The translations under genes were made by a program, and so were the position numbers. DNA of 64,000 bases from Alexandriicola marinus (GTDB lineage: Bacteria; Pseudomonadota; Alphaproteobacteria; Rhodobacterales; Rhodobacteraceae), in contig NZ_RBVZ01000003.1 of NCBI RefSeq assembly GCF_004000435.1, forward strand, positions 124,001 to 188,000, read 5' to 3'. Under the pieces are notes generated by a model. That model ran no database searches. It saw only the letters and a list, made by a program, of their open reading frames with translations, and was not told the origin of the DNA. Below, piece after piece: positions 7,735 to 16,222 of this stretch (position 1 is the first letter of the stretch; each line of letters starts with the position of its first letter).

Positions 7735-9251
7735 TCGGCGGCCTCCCGCGCGAGAGTGAAATCCTCGGGCGCAAGGCGGAGCGCACTCAGGACGGGATAG
7801 GGCGTGAACCCGCCCAAGGCACAAAGAGAGCCGTCCTTCATCGTCTCGCACAGGTCCTCCAGCAACGGCACCGCTGTGGCATCGCCCGCGACGATCCGGT
7901 CGATCGTCTCGACGCCGCGCACGGCGCCGATCCGACAGGGCGTGCACTTGCCGCAGCTCTCGACCGCGCAGAATTCCATCGCGAAGCGTGCGAGCCGCGA
8001 CATGTCGGCGGTTTCGTCGAAGACGGTGATCCCGGCATGGCCGATCAGACCGCCCGCGCCATCGAATTCCTCGTAACCGAAGGGCGTGTCGAATTGCTCG
8101 GGCCCGAAATAGGCCCCCAGAGGTCCGCCCACCTGCACGGCCTTCACCGGCTGGCCCGAGGCTGTTCCCCCGCCGATCCCGTTGATGATTTCACCCAATG
8201 TGGTGCCAAAGGCGGTCTCGTAGAGGCCACCGAATTTCACATTTCCTGCAATCTGCAACGGGATCGTGCCCCGCGACCGGCCAAGCCCGAAATCGCGGTA
8301 ATGGGCGGCGCCCTTCTCGAAGATCACGGGCACCGTGGCGAGGCTGATCACGTTGTTCACAACCGTGGGCCGCCCAAGGAACCCTTCCAGCGCGGGCAGG
8401 GGCGGTTTCGCGCGCACAACCCCGCGTTTGCCCTCCAGCGAATTCAGAAGCGAGGTTTCCTCGCCGCAGACATAGGCGCCCGCGCCCACGCGGATTTCCA
8501 TGTCGAAGGCCTTGTCCGACCCAAGCAGGCTTGCGCCAAGAAGGCCCGTCTCCCGCGCGATGCGCACGGCTTTGTTCATGACCGCGATCGCGTCCGGGTA
8601 TTCCGAACGCAGGTAGACATAGCCTCTCGTCGCGCCCACGCCGATGCCGGCAATCGCCATGCCCTCAATCAGGCAGAACGGGTCGCCCTCCATGATCATG
8701 CGATCTGCGAAGGTGCCGCTGTCGCCCTCGTCGGCGTTGCAGACGATGTATTTCTGCGCGGCCTCGGCCCCCAGAACGGTGTTCCACTTGATGCCCGTCG
8801 GGAACCCCGCGCCGCCACGCCCGCGCAGGCCGCTTTCGGTGACTTCGGCGACGATTTCGGCGCCGGTCATGCCAAGCGCGCGGCGCAGGCCCGCAAGCCC
8901 GCCATGGGCCTCGTAATCGGGAAGGTCCAGCGGGTCGATCACGCCCACACGCTGAAAGGTCAGCCGGGTCTGGTTGGCAAGGAAGGGGATGTCCTCGACC
9001 GGCCCCAACGCCTTGGGATGTCTCTCATCGAACAGGCCCGTCACATCGGCGGCGGTCATCGGGCCGAAACCGTGGCGGACGCCGTCGATCTCGATCTCGA
9101 CCAGCGGCTCGAGCCAGATCATGCCCCGGCTGCCATTGCGGATCAGCGTGATCTCGTGGCCCTGCGCGGCGGCCATCGCCTCGATTGCACGGGCTACGGC
9201 ATCGGCGCCAAGCGCGCGGGCAGCGGCATCGCGGGGGACATAGACCTTCAT
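7731..9251 (-). CDS. fdsB: NAD-dependent formate dehydrogenase beta subunit FdsB (NuoF-like)
   Basis: 506 aa from the ATG at 9251, which overlaps the fdsG stop. An N-terminal thioredoxin-like part is followed by the NuoF core: GLRGRGGAGFPTG (141-153) binds NADH, CNADEGDSGTF (171-181) contributes to the FMN site, and SCGKCTPCRIG (about 425) ligates a 4Fe-4S cluster. The subunit takes electrons from FdsA and reduces NAD+ at FMN in the cytoplasm. The longer open frame to 9404 lies inside fdsG and is not used. Confidence 0.96.
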   Translation of the reverse strand: MKVYVPRDAAARALGADAVARAIEAMAAAQGHEITLIRNGSRGMIWLEPLVEIEIDGVRHGFGPMTAADVTGLFDERHPKALGPVEDIPFLANQTRLTFQRVGVIDPLDLPDYEAHGGLAGLRRALGMTGAEIVAEVTESGLRGRGGAGFPTGIKWNTVLGAEAAQKYIVCNADEGDSGTFADRMIMEGDPFCLIEGMAIAGIGVGATRGYVYLRSEYPDAIAVMNKAVRIARETGLLGASLLGSDKAFDMEIRVGAGAYVCGEETSLLNSLEGKRGVVRAKPPLPALEGFLGRPTVVNNVISLATVPVIFEKGAAHYRDFGLGRSRGTIPLQIAGNVKFGGLYETAFGTTLGEIINGIGGGTASGQPVKAVQVGGPLGAYFGPEQFDTPFGYEEFDGAGGLIGHAGITVFDETADMSRLARFAMEFCAVESCGKCTPCRIGAVRGVETIDRIVAGDATAVPLLEDLCETMKDGSLCALGGFTPYPVLSALRLAPEDFTLAREAAE

Positions 9252-9727
9252 GCCCCGGCCTCCACCAGCAGGTCTTCCAGCCGGCCCGCATCGACCCGGC
9301 CCACGACCCGGTCGTCGACCATCGCCGCCGGACCGCAGGCGCAAAGGCCAAGGCAGTAGACAGGTTCGAGCGTCACGGCACCATTGCCGGTCGTGCCATG
9401 CCAATCCACGCCAAGTCGGGCCTTGGCGGTCTCGGCCAGCGCGGTGGCGCCCATGGCCTGGCAGGCCTCGGCACGGCAGATTTTCAGAATGTGCCGGCCC
9501 GCCGGTTCGGTGCGGAAATCGTGGTAGAACGAGATCACGCCATGCACCTCGGCCCGGCTGATGTTCAGCGCCTCGGCAATCGGCGCAATCACCGCCTCGG
9601 ACAGGGAGCCGAGTTCATCCTGAACGGCGTGCAAAATCGGCAGGAGCGGACCTTCGAGATGCGCATGATCCGCGCAAATCTCAGAAATCCGGTCGGCGAG
9701 GCCAGCCTCGGGGTCGAGTGCGCGCAT
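9248..9727 (-). CDS. fdsG: NAD-dependent formate dehydrogenase gamma subunit FdsG (NuoE-like)
   Basis: 159 aa. Four cysteines, C84 and C89 (KICRAEAC) and C125 and C129 (YCLGLCACGP), match the 2Fe-2S site of NuoE-type proteins. ISRAEVHGVISFYHDF (57-72) is the typical helix-strand segment before it. It pairs with FdsB in the NADH-forming module. It is the first gene of the operon, with a GGAG Shine-Dalgarno and a LysR-type operator upstream. Confidence 0.95.
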   Translation of the reverse strand: MRALDPEAGLADRISEICADHAHLEGPLLPILHAVQDELGSLSEAVIAPIAEALNISRAEVHGVISFYHDFRTEPAGRHILKICRAEACQAMGATALAETAKARLGVDWHGTTGNGAVTLEPVYCLGLCACGPAAMVDDRVVGRVDAGRLEDLLVEAGA

Positions 9728-9744
9728 GAGGCGTCTCCGGCAGA

Positions 9745-9822
9745 GTGATCACGACATCACCCTATGCGCCATGCATCGACAATCAATATCGAGATACCGT
9801 TATTCGATAGGATAAATCTATC
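9745..9822 (-). promoter_or_regulatory. Candidate fds promoter with LysR-type operator
   Basis: GATAG-N7-CTATC at 9806-9822 is a perfect inverted repeat that contains the LysR-type T-N11-A signature (T 9808, A 9820). A second inverted repeat, TATCG/CGATA, spans 9787-9809. On the minus strand a possible -35 (TTGATT, 9786-9781) and -10 (TAGGGT, 9764-9759) are 16 bp apart, which puts the start near 9752 and the operator centre near -62, the usual activator position for this family. A GTGATCAC palindrome covers 9745-9752. The promoter hexamers are weak matches; the operator is the stronger part. Confidence 0.55.
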
Positions 9823-10705
9823 AAACCTCGGCGCTGCGCTGGGCTTCCCGGATCAGGGCGGCCAGCACCGGCGTATGAGGCTCGCGATAGGGGGCGATCA
9901 GGCCGACCTGATGGCTCCAGTCGGGACGGCGGATCGGGATCGCCACCAGCGCATCGGCGCGCACGAAGGTTTCGGCCATGCGGTCGGGCAGGATCGTGGC
10001 CAGTCCGCCGAACAGGATGTGGCTGACAAGAACGATCGTCGAATTGCTCTCGACTGTCGGATTGACCTCGATCCCCGCCTCCGACAGGTGATCGGAGATG
10101 ATCCGCCGGTTCTGCATGTCGGGCGTCAGAAGGCAAAGCGGAACGTCGCCAAGCTCCTTCCATCCTACGCTATCCCGCCCGGCGAGCGGCGAATCCGTGC
10201 GCACAAGGAGAACGTATCGTTCGGCATAAAGCGGCACCGTCACAACGCGGCCCAGCGGCTCGTTGTCCATGTAGGTGAGGCCCGCGTCGATCCTGAGATC
10301 CTCGAGCATCTCGAGGATGCGGTTCGACGGCTCGGACAGAAGCGTCAGCCGGACATTGGGGTTCTTCTCGATGAAAGTGTTGGTCAGCCGGCTTGCCGTG
10401 TTCAGCGCCGTGGGGATCGCGGCGATCCGCAGGTTGCCGGACAGGCCCTGCTTGGCCGCGCGCATTTCCTCGCGCATGGTGCGCGCGTCGCCCACGATCT
10501 GGCGGGCCCATTCCAGTACGCGTTTGCCTTCGGGCGTCAGCCCCTGGAACCGCGATCCGCGCAGGACGAGCATCACGCCCAGCTGATCCTCAAGCTGACG
10601 GATCGCCGCCGACAGGGTCGGCTGCGTGACGCCGCATTCCTCGGCGGCCTTGCCGAAATGGCGGGTCCGGGCAAGGGCAAGGAACATCTCAAGCTTGTCG
10701 ATCAT
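9821..10705 (-). CDS. LysR-family transcriptional regulator, likely fds activator
   Basis: 294 aa, standard length. The N-terminal winged helix-turn-helix is clear (MIDKLEMFLALARTRHFGKA, then CGVTQPTLSAAIRQLE at about 24-39). The rest is a periplasmic-binding-protein-like effector domain, with SGNLRIAAIPTAL at its start. It lies 93 bp upstream of fdsG on the same strand. It matches the FdsR position known from other fds operons, so formate-responsive control of fds is likely but inferred. The distal half of the predicted operator overlaps its stop codon. Confidence 0.9.
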   Translation of the reverse strand: MIDKLEMFLALARTRHFGKAAEECGVTQPTLSAAIRQLEDQLGVMLVLRGSRFQGLTPEGKRVLEWARQIVGDARTMREEMRAAKQGLSGNLRIAAIPTALNTASRLTNTFIEKNPNVRLTLLSEPSNRILEMLEDLRIDAGLTYMDNEPLGRVVTVPLYAERYVLLVRTDSPLAGRDSVGWKELGDVPLCLLTPDMQNRRIISDHLSEAGIEVNPTVESNSTIVLVSHILFGGLATILPDRMAETFVRADALVAIPIRRPDWSHQVGLIAPYREPHTPVLAALIREAQRSAEV

Positions 10706-10748
10706 GGCCCGACCTTGCCCTCAAACGCGCGCCTTGGCCATCGGTGCA

Positions 10749-11324
10749 TCAGGAAAAGAGCGCGGGTCCGTGCCTGAGCAGAACCGGCGCGACAAGTTCT
10801 TCCTCGTCCTCGAGATGACGATCCAGCAGCCGGGCCATCGACGTCATCTCTTCGGAGAGCCGCCCCGTCGTGTCGCGGAACACGATGGGATCGCCGCTGT
10901 TCTGAAGGACGGCATTCGCGCGTTCCACGAATCGGTTCAGCGTCGCGTCGATGGCGTGATGGTCGGTATCGAGGATTTCGAATCCCCTCGCGAAATCGGG
11001 CTCCGCCCGGGCGAGGACAGGGAAATAATGGTGATCCTCGATCTGATGGTGGCCATGAAGCTCGTTGACGAACATCCCCCCGAACCGGCCCAGCCGGTTG
11101 GCATAGTCCCGCTGATCCATGCGCGCGTCGATCAGCGCCTGTGCGTCGCCTTGCAGCATGTCCATCAGCTTCCGGAACATCATGTGCCGTTCCAGCCAGA
11201 AGCTGACCAATTGATCGAAGTTCGGATGTGTCTGCCAGCTATCGCGCGGAATCTGCTCGACAAGGGCCCTGAGCGCATCGGGCAGTCGGTCGCGCGTGTC
11301 GAGGGCGAGTGTCTCGTCGGTCAT
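10749..11324 (-). CDS. Hemerythrin HHE cation-binding domain protein
   Basis: 191 aa, all helical in appearance. Metal-type histidine and acidic motifs recur: HGHHQIEDHHYFP (about 91-103), DTDHHAID (about 121-128) and DRHLEDEEELV (about 167-177). This is the arrangement of HHE/hemerythrin-like di-iron proteins that bind oxygen, NO or iron. It lies 43 bp upstream of the LysR gene on the same strand, so it could share transcripts with the fds locus. No signal peptide is seen. The specific role is unknown. Confidence 0.8.
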   Translation of the reverse strand: MTDETLALDTRDRLPDALRALVEQIPRDSWQTHPNFDQLVSFWLERHMMFRKLMDMLQGDAQALIDARMDQRDYANRLGRFGGMFVNELHGHHQIEDHHYFPVLARAEPDFARGFEILDTDHHAIDATLNRFVERANAVLQNSGDPIVFRDTTGRLSEEMTSMARLLDRHLEDEEELVAPVLLRHGPALFS

Positions 11325-11642
11325 GGGGTGATCCTTTGCTCTGGCAATCCCGCGTCAGGTGGCTCGATCTAGCAGACAGGTTTTCGGTGTCCACCGACGG
11401 GCGGGCCGGGGCCGGCGTGTCCCGCCCTGTGGCCGCGCGCGGAATACCGCCGCCGACCACCACGGGATTGGGTAATCCCGTGTCCGAAACAGGCAATCTT
11501 ACCTCGGGTCAACCGCTAAACGCTCTTGCCATTTCGGGAAACAACCAAAAGGATTGTTCCATGTCCGCACATTTGCGGAACATCGAACCAACAGGCATGG
11601 CCCTGAGAATGTCGGTCATGCCCACAACAGGGAGATGAATTC
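11325..11642 (+). promoter_or_regulatory. 318-bp intergenic region upstream of oppA with two hairpins
   Basis: This gap separates the minus-strand hemerythrin gene from oppA and must hold promoters for both. Two inverted repeats are visible: CACGGGATT-GGGT-AATCCCGTG at 11461-11482 (perfect 9-bp arms) and ATGTCCGCA/TGCGG-a-ACAT at 11561-11583 (one bulged A). Neither is followed by a T run, so terminator function is unlikely; an operator or leader RNA structure is possible. The oppA Shine-Dalgarno GGGAG lies just before the ATG. I found no clear -35/-10 pair. Confidence 0.4.
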
Positions 11643-13280
11643 ATGACATTCAAGGCAACTCTTCTCGCGGGAACGGCGACGGCGCTGATCGCCTTGGCCG
11701 GCATGGCCGTGGCCGACGGCCACGCGACCCATCCCGTGACCGGGGATGTGCTGGCGTCTGACCAGTCGTTCACCTATCGCGTTCTCGACGATTTCCCGTC
11801 GATCGACCCCCAGCTGATCCAGGACGTGTCCGGCTCCGAAGTCGCGCGTGACCTGTTCGAAGGCCTGATGAACGAAGATGCCGAGGGCAACGTCATCCCC
11901 GGTGTCGCGACCGGTTACGAAGTGTCCGAAGATGGTCTCGTCTACACCTTTACCCTGCGTGAGGACGCCAAGTGGTCCGATGGTGTGCAGGTGACGGCCC
12001 AGCAGTTCGTCGATGGCATCAAGCGTGCCGCCGATCCCGCGACCGCCTCTGAATATGCGTGGTTCCTCGGCGTCACCGGCATCGTCAATGCCGAAGCCGT
12101 GACCGCGGGCGAAATGCCTGTCGATGCGCTTGGCGTGCGGGCCATCGATGACCTGACGCTCGAGATCACGATCGATGCGCCGCGGCCCTATTTCCCGCAG
12201 ACCACGACCTTCCCGACGCTGTTCCCCGCCCGTCTCGACGTGATCGAGGCCAATGGCGACGACTGGACGGATCCGGCGAACATCGTCTCGAACGGTGCCT
12301 ATGTTCTTGAGGAATACGTCCCGCAGGAGCGTCTCGTGCGTGTCCGCAACGAGATGTACTGGAACAATGACGCGACGATCATCGACCAGGTGACCGCGCT
12401 GATCATCAACGACGAGAACGCGGCCCTGACCCGTTACCTCGCCGGTGAACTGGACATGACCGACATTCCCGCAGGTCAGTTTCCGCGTCTGAGCGAAGAA
12501 TACCCCGACCAGGCGATCAGCTTCCCGAACTCCTGTTCCTACTATTACATGTTCAACCTGTCCGACAGTGGCCTCGAGGCGCTGCAGGACGTTCGCGTCC
12601 GTCAGGCGCTGAGCATGGCGGTGGATCGCGACATCATCGTCGACAACGTGCTCGCCGGTGGCCAGCGCGCGGCCTACACCTTCACGCACTGGGCGATCCC
12701 GGGCTGGGAAGTGCCGGATATCCCGATGGCGAACATGACCCAGGCCGAGCGGAACGAGCAGGCCAAGGCCCTAATCGCCGAGGCGGGCTATGGCGAAGAC
12801 AACCCGCTTGAAGTGGAAATCGTCTACAACACTTCTGACAGCCACCGGGCGATTGCCGTGGCGATCAGCCAGATGTGGAAGCAGACGCTGGGCGTCGAGG
12901 CGACCCTCGCCAACCAGGAATGGGCGACCTATCTCGATACCCGCGGCGAACAGAACTACGAGATTGCCCGCGGCGGCTGGTGTGCCGACTATGCCGAACC
13001 GTCGACCTATCTCGACCTGTTCACCACGACCTCGAGCTACAATGACGGAAAGTATTCCAACGCCGAGGTCGACGCCCTGATGCAAGAGGCCAAGCTGTCC
13101 GAGGATCCGCTGCCGCTTTATCAGCGGGTCGAGGAGATCGCGGCGGCTGACGCAGCCATCATCCCGATCTACCATTATGCCAGCGTCCGCATGATGAGCG
13201 CGAACCTCGAGAACTGGCCGACCGAGAACCTGCTTCAGAACTGGTACTCGCGCGACCTGTATATCTCGGCTTCCGAGTAA
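11643..13280 (+). CDS. oppA: Oligopeptide ABC transporter substrate-binding protein OppA
   Basis: 545 aa with a signal peptide (about residues 1-25, ending AGMAVA). The mature N-terminus FPSIDPQLIQDVSGSEVARD and LFEGLMNEDAEG are typical of the OppA/MppA branch of family 5 solute-binding proteins. VRQALSMAVDRD (about 318-329) is another family block. It binds peptides in the periplasm and delivers them to OppBC. It is the first gene of the opp operon and is separated from oppB by a strong hairpin. Peptide specificity is inferred. Confidence 0.88.
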   Translation: MTFKATLLAGTATALIALAGMAVADGHATHPVTGDVLASDQSFTYRVLDDFPSIDPQLIQDVSGSEVARDLFEGLMNEDAEGNVIPGVATGYEVSEDGLVYTFTLREDAKWSDGVQVTAQQFVDGIKRAADPATASEYAWFLGVTGIVNAEAVTAGEMPVDALGVRAIDDLTLEITIDAPRPYFPQTTTFPTLFPARLDVIEANGDDWTDPANIVSNGAYVLEEYVPQERLVRVRNEMYWNNDATIIDQVTALIINDENAALTRYLAGELDMTDIPAGQFPRLSEEYPDQAISFPNSCSYYYMFNLSDSGLEALQDVRVRQALSMAVDRDIIVDNVLAGGQRAAYTFTHWAIPGWEVPDIPMANMTQAERNEQAKALIAEAGYGEDNPLEVEIVYNTSDSHRAIAVAISQMWKQTLGVEATLANQEWATYLDTRGEQNYEIARGGWCADYAEPSTYLDLFTTTSSYNDGKYSNAEVDALMQEAKLSEDPLPLYQRVEEIAAADAAIIPIYHYASVRMMSANLENWPTENLLQNWYSRDLYISASE

Positions 13281-13303
13281 CGCCGGTTTCGAACTGCCAT
13301 AGC

Positions 13304-13329
13304 ACTGCGCCCCTTCACCGGGGCGCAGT
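13304..13329 (+). repeat. Hairpin between oppA and oppB
   Basis: ACTGCGCCCC and GGGGCGCAGT form a perfect 10-bp stem around a 6-nt loop, in the 83-nt gap after the oppA stop. There is no T tract, so it is better read as an mRNA-stabilising or partial-attenuation structure than as an intrinsic terminator. Such structures after binding-protein genes often keep the binding protein in excess over the membrane subunits. Confidence 0.6.
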
Positions 13330-13363
13330 CGATTGACGTTTTCCATTCATCCGGGAACAACGC

Positions 13364-14287
13364 ATGTTCAGCTTTATCGTCCGACGCATCGCCGTCGCGA
13401 TACCGACGCTTCTGATCCTGATCCTGATTTCCTTCGTGCTGATGTTCGCTGCACCCGGAGGACCTTTCACGAATGAACGCCCGCTTCCCGAGGCGGTGAT
13501 GAACAACGTGATGGAGCGGTACGGTCTGGACGATCCCTATCCCGTTCAGATGTTCAACTACGTCAAGAACATCGTTCTGCATTTCGATTTCGGCCCGTCC
13601 TTCCAGTATCGCGACCGCACCGTGAACGATGTCATCGCGCAGGGCTTCCCGGTCACGCTGACCTATGGGTTCTGGTCCTTTGTCGTCGCGATCGGGGTCG
13701 GCGTGAGCCTTGGGGTCGCAGCTGCGATCCGGCACAACAGCTGGCTCGATTACCTTGCCGTCGGCATCTCGATCGGTGCGCAGGTCCTGCCCAATTTCGT
13801 GATGGCGCCGATCCTGCTGCTGGTTTTCACGCTCTGGCTGGGCTGGTTGCCCGGGGGCGGATGGAACGGCGGGCAATGGAATTACGTGATCATGCCGGTG
13901 ATCGCGCTGTCGACGTCCTACATGGCCTCGATCGCCCGGATCACGCGATCCTCGATGCTCGAGGTTCTGAACTCCGGCTTCATCCGCACCGCCAAGGCCA
14001 AGGGCCTGCCGATGCGGCGCATCATCTGGCGACACGCGCTGAAACCGGCGATGCTGCCTGTCCTGTCCTATCTTGGCCCGGCCTTCGTGGCGATGATCAC
14101 CGGCTCGGTGGTGGTGGATGTCTATTTCTCGACCGGTGGCATCGGTCAGTTCTTCGTCAATTCCGCTTTCAACAGGGATTATTCGGTCATCATGGGGATC
14201 ACGATCCTCGTGGGCGCGCTGACGATCCTGTTCAACCTTCTGGTCGATATCGCCTATGCGTGGATTGACCCCAAGATCAGGTATTGA
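13364..14287 (+). CDS. oppB: Oligopeptide ABC transporter permease OppB
   Basis: 307 aa with about six membrane segments. FIVRRIAVAIPTLLILILIS is the typical N-terminal transmembrane start of DppB/OppB permeases. RTAKAKGLPMRRIIWRHALK (about 206-225) is the EAA-type loop that contacts the ATPases. It forms the inner-membrane channel with OppC. Only 3 nt separate it from oppC. Confidence 0.92.
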   Translation: MFSFIVRRIAVAIPTLLILILISFVLMFAAPGGPFTNERPLPEAVMNNVMERYGLDDPYPVQMFNYVKNIVLHFDFGPSFQYRDRTVNDVIAQGFPVTLTYGFWSFVVAIGVGVSLGVAAAIRHNSWLDYLAVGISIGAQVLPNFVMAPILLLVFTLWLGWLPGGGWNGGQWNYVIMPVIALSTSYMASIARITRSSMLEVLNSGFIRTAKAKGLPMRRIIWRHALKPAMLPVLSYLGPAFVAMITGSVVVDVYFSTGGIGQFFVNSAFNRDYSVIMGITILVGALTILFNLLVDIAYAWIDPKIRY

Positions 14288-14290
14288 ACC

Positions 14291-15220
14291 ATGGTATTGC
14301 CTGACAAAGCGACAGCCGACGGACTCGTGCAGGCCGCACATCTGGCCGAGGTCCGGGGCCGGTCCCTCTGGGCGGATGCGCGCATCCGGTTCTTTCGCAA
14401 CAAGGCCGCCGTGGGGGCCCTGATCGTTCTGACCCTCGTCGCGATCTTTGCCTTCTTCGGGGGTTTCATCGCCCAGTATGAACGCGATTTCGTGGACTTT
14501 GCCCTGATGGGGGCGAACCAGACGCAGGGCGTGCCCTCGATCGAGACGGGCCATTACTTCGGCACCGACTCGTCGGGTCGCGACCTTTATGCCCGCACGG
14601 TGCAGGGCACGCGGATTTCGCTGCTCGTGGGCATCGTCGGCGCCGGCGTCGCGGTGATCGTCGGCACGCTTTACGGGGCGGTTGCCGGGTATTTCGGTGG
14701 CCGGATCGACAGCATCATGATGCGGACGGTCGATGTCCTGATGTCGATCCCGTTCATGTTCGTGCTGATCCTGATGCTGGTGATCTTTGGCCGGTCGATC
14801 CTGATGCTGTTCATCGGGATCGGGCTGATCTCGTGGCTAGACATGGCCCGGATCGCACGCGGCCAGACCCTGACCATCAAGAACAAGGAATTCGTGGAAG
14901 CCGCCGTCGCGACCGGCGTGGCCCCGATGATGATCATCCTGCGCCACATCGTGCCCAACCTGCTGGGCATCGTGATCGTCTATGCGACGCTTCTGGTGCC
15001 GGGCATGATCATCACCGAAAGCTTCATCTCGTTCCTTGGCCTCGGCGTGCAGGAGCCCAACACCTCGCTCGGGGCGCTGATCTCGGCCGGGGCAAGCCAG
15101 ATGCAATACGGGGTGATCTGGCAGCTACTTTTCCCGCTCTTCTTCTTCATCATCACGCTGTTCGCCTTCTTCTTCGTGGGGGACGGGCTGCGAGATGCAC
15201 TCGATCCGAAGGATCGGTAG
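14291..15220 (+). CDS. oppC: Oligopeptide ABC transporter permease OppC
   Basis: 309 aa. The cytosolic N-terminus (LWADARIRFFRNKAAVGALI) and first membrane segment are followed by HYFGTDSSGRDLYARTVQGT, a hallmark of the DppC/OppC family, and the EAA-type loop EAAVATGVAPMMIILRHIVP (about 200-219). It ends in RDALDPKDR. A short partial duplication of this tail follows the stop. Confidence 0.92.
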   Translation: MVLPDKATADGLVQAAHLAEVRGRSLWADARIRFFRNKAAVGALIVLTLVAIFAFFGGFIAQYERDFVDFALMGANQTQGVPSIETGHYFGTDSSGRDLYARTVQGTRISLLVGIVGAGVAVIVGTLYGAVAGYFGGRIDSIMMRTVDVLMSIPFMFVLILMLVIFGRSILMLFIGIGLISWLDMARIARGQTLTIKNKEFVEAAVATGVAPMMIILRHIVPNLLGIVIVYATLLVPGMIITESFISFLGLGVQEPNTSLGALISAGASQMQYGVIWQLLFPLFFFIITLFAFFFVGDGLRDALDPKDR

Positions 15221-15247
15221 ATGAACACCAATCCGAAGGATCGCTGA
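15204..15247 (+). repeat. 13-bp direct repeat and 8-codon mini-ORF between oppC and oppD
   Basis: ATCCGAAGGATCG occurs at 15204-15216 (end of oppC) and again at 15231-15243, a 27-nt period. Between them an ATG at 15221 opens an octapeptide frame, MNTNPKDR, ending at 15247, which mimics the DPKDR end of OppC. The second GAAGGA serves as the oppD Shine-Dalgarno and the first could serve the mini-ORF. It may be a local duplication that kept a ribosome site near oppD, or a real leader peptide. Confidence 0.5.
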
Positions 15248-15250
15248 GAC

Positions 15251-16222
15251 ATGGCGCTGTTGGAAGTCTCCGATATGACCGTGACGTTCCAGACCGGGGA
15301 CGGTCCGGTGAATGCCGTCAACGGCGTCTCGCTTCAGATCGACAAGGGCGAAACGCTGGCCATCGTCGGCGAAAGCGGCTCTGGCAAAAGCCAGACGGCC
15401 TTTGCGACGATGGGCCTGCTGGCGCAGAACGGCGCGGCCACCGGATCGGTCAAATTCGACGGGCGCGAATTGATCGGGATGGGGCAGCGTGAGCTGAACA
15501 AGGTGCGCAGCCGCGACATCGCGATGATCTTTCAGGATCCGATGACCTCGCTGAACCCCTATATGCGGGTCTCGGACCAGATGGCCGAGGTGCTGACGCT
15601 GCACAAGGGCATGTCAAAGCGGGCCGCCATCGACGAGGCGGTCAAGATGCTCGACGCGGTGCGCATCCCCGATGCCCGGTCCCGGATCACCATGTTCCCG
15701 CACGAGTTTTCGGGCGGGATGCGGCAACGGATCATGATTGCCATGTCGCTTCTGTGTCAGCCGCGCCTTCTGATCGCGGATGAGCCGACGACGGCGCTCG
15801 ACGTGACGGTGCAGGCCCAGATCATGGACCTTCTGTCCGAGGTGCGCCGCGAATTCGGCACCGCCGTCATCCTGATCACCCATGACCTCGGGATCGTCGC
15901 GGATTTCTGCGACAGGACGCTGGTCATGTATGGCGGCCAGATCATGGAGGAGGCGTCAACGCAGGACATCTTCGCCGAGCCGTCCCATCCCTACACGCTG
16001 GGCCTGTTGCAGGCGGTGCCGCGGCTTGATCGCGATGACGACACGCTGGCCACCATCGCGGGCGAACCGCCCGACATGTCGCGCCTGCCGGCCGGCTGCC
16101 CGTTCTCGCCGCGCTGCAAGATGGTGCGCGAGGAATGCCCGACCGTTCGTCCGGCGCTCGAGCAATTCGGCAACGACCGCCGCCGTGCCTGCCATATCCC
16201 CGTTTCGGAGCTTGCCCGATGA
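15251..16222 (+). CDS. oppD: Oligopeptide ABC transporter ATP-binding protein OppD
   Basis: 323 aa. Walker A is GESGSGKS (about 40-47), the Q-loop region is [12 protein letters not shown], the signature is FSGGMRQR (about 155-162) and Walker B is LLIADEP. The C-terminal oligo_HPY region has the cysteine-containing GCPFSPRC motif (about 282-289) seen in peptide transporter ATPases. It powers import together with OppF. Its stop overlaps the oppF start (ATGA). Confidence 0.93.
   Translation: MALLEVSDMTVTFQTGDGPVNAVNGVSLQIDKGETLAIVGESGSGKSQTAFATMGLLAQNGAATGSVKFDGRELIGMGQRELNKVRSRDIAMIFQDPMTSLNPYMRVSDQMAEVLTLHKGMSKRAAIDEAVKMLDAVRIPDARSRITMFPHEFSGGMRQRIMIAMSLLCQPRLLIADEPTTALDVTVQAQIMDLLSEVRREFGTAVILITHDLGIVADFCDRTLVMYGGQIMEEASTQDIFAEPSHPYTLGLLQAVPRLDRDDDTLATIAGEPPDMSRLPAGCPFSPRCKMVREECPTVRPALEQFGNDRRRACHIPVSELAR

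Noticed and set aside
13304-13329. Rho-independent terminator after oppA
   Set aside because: The stem is strong but no T run follows, and the opp genes continue downstream on the same strand.
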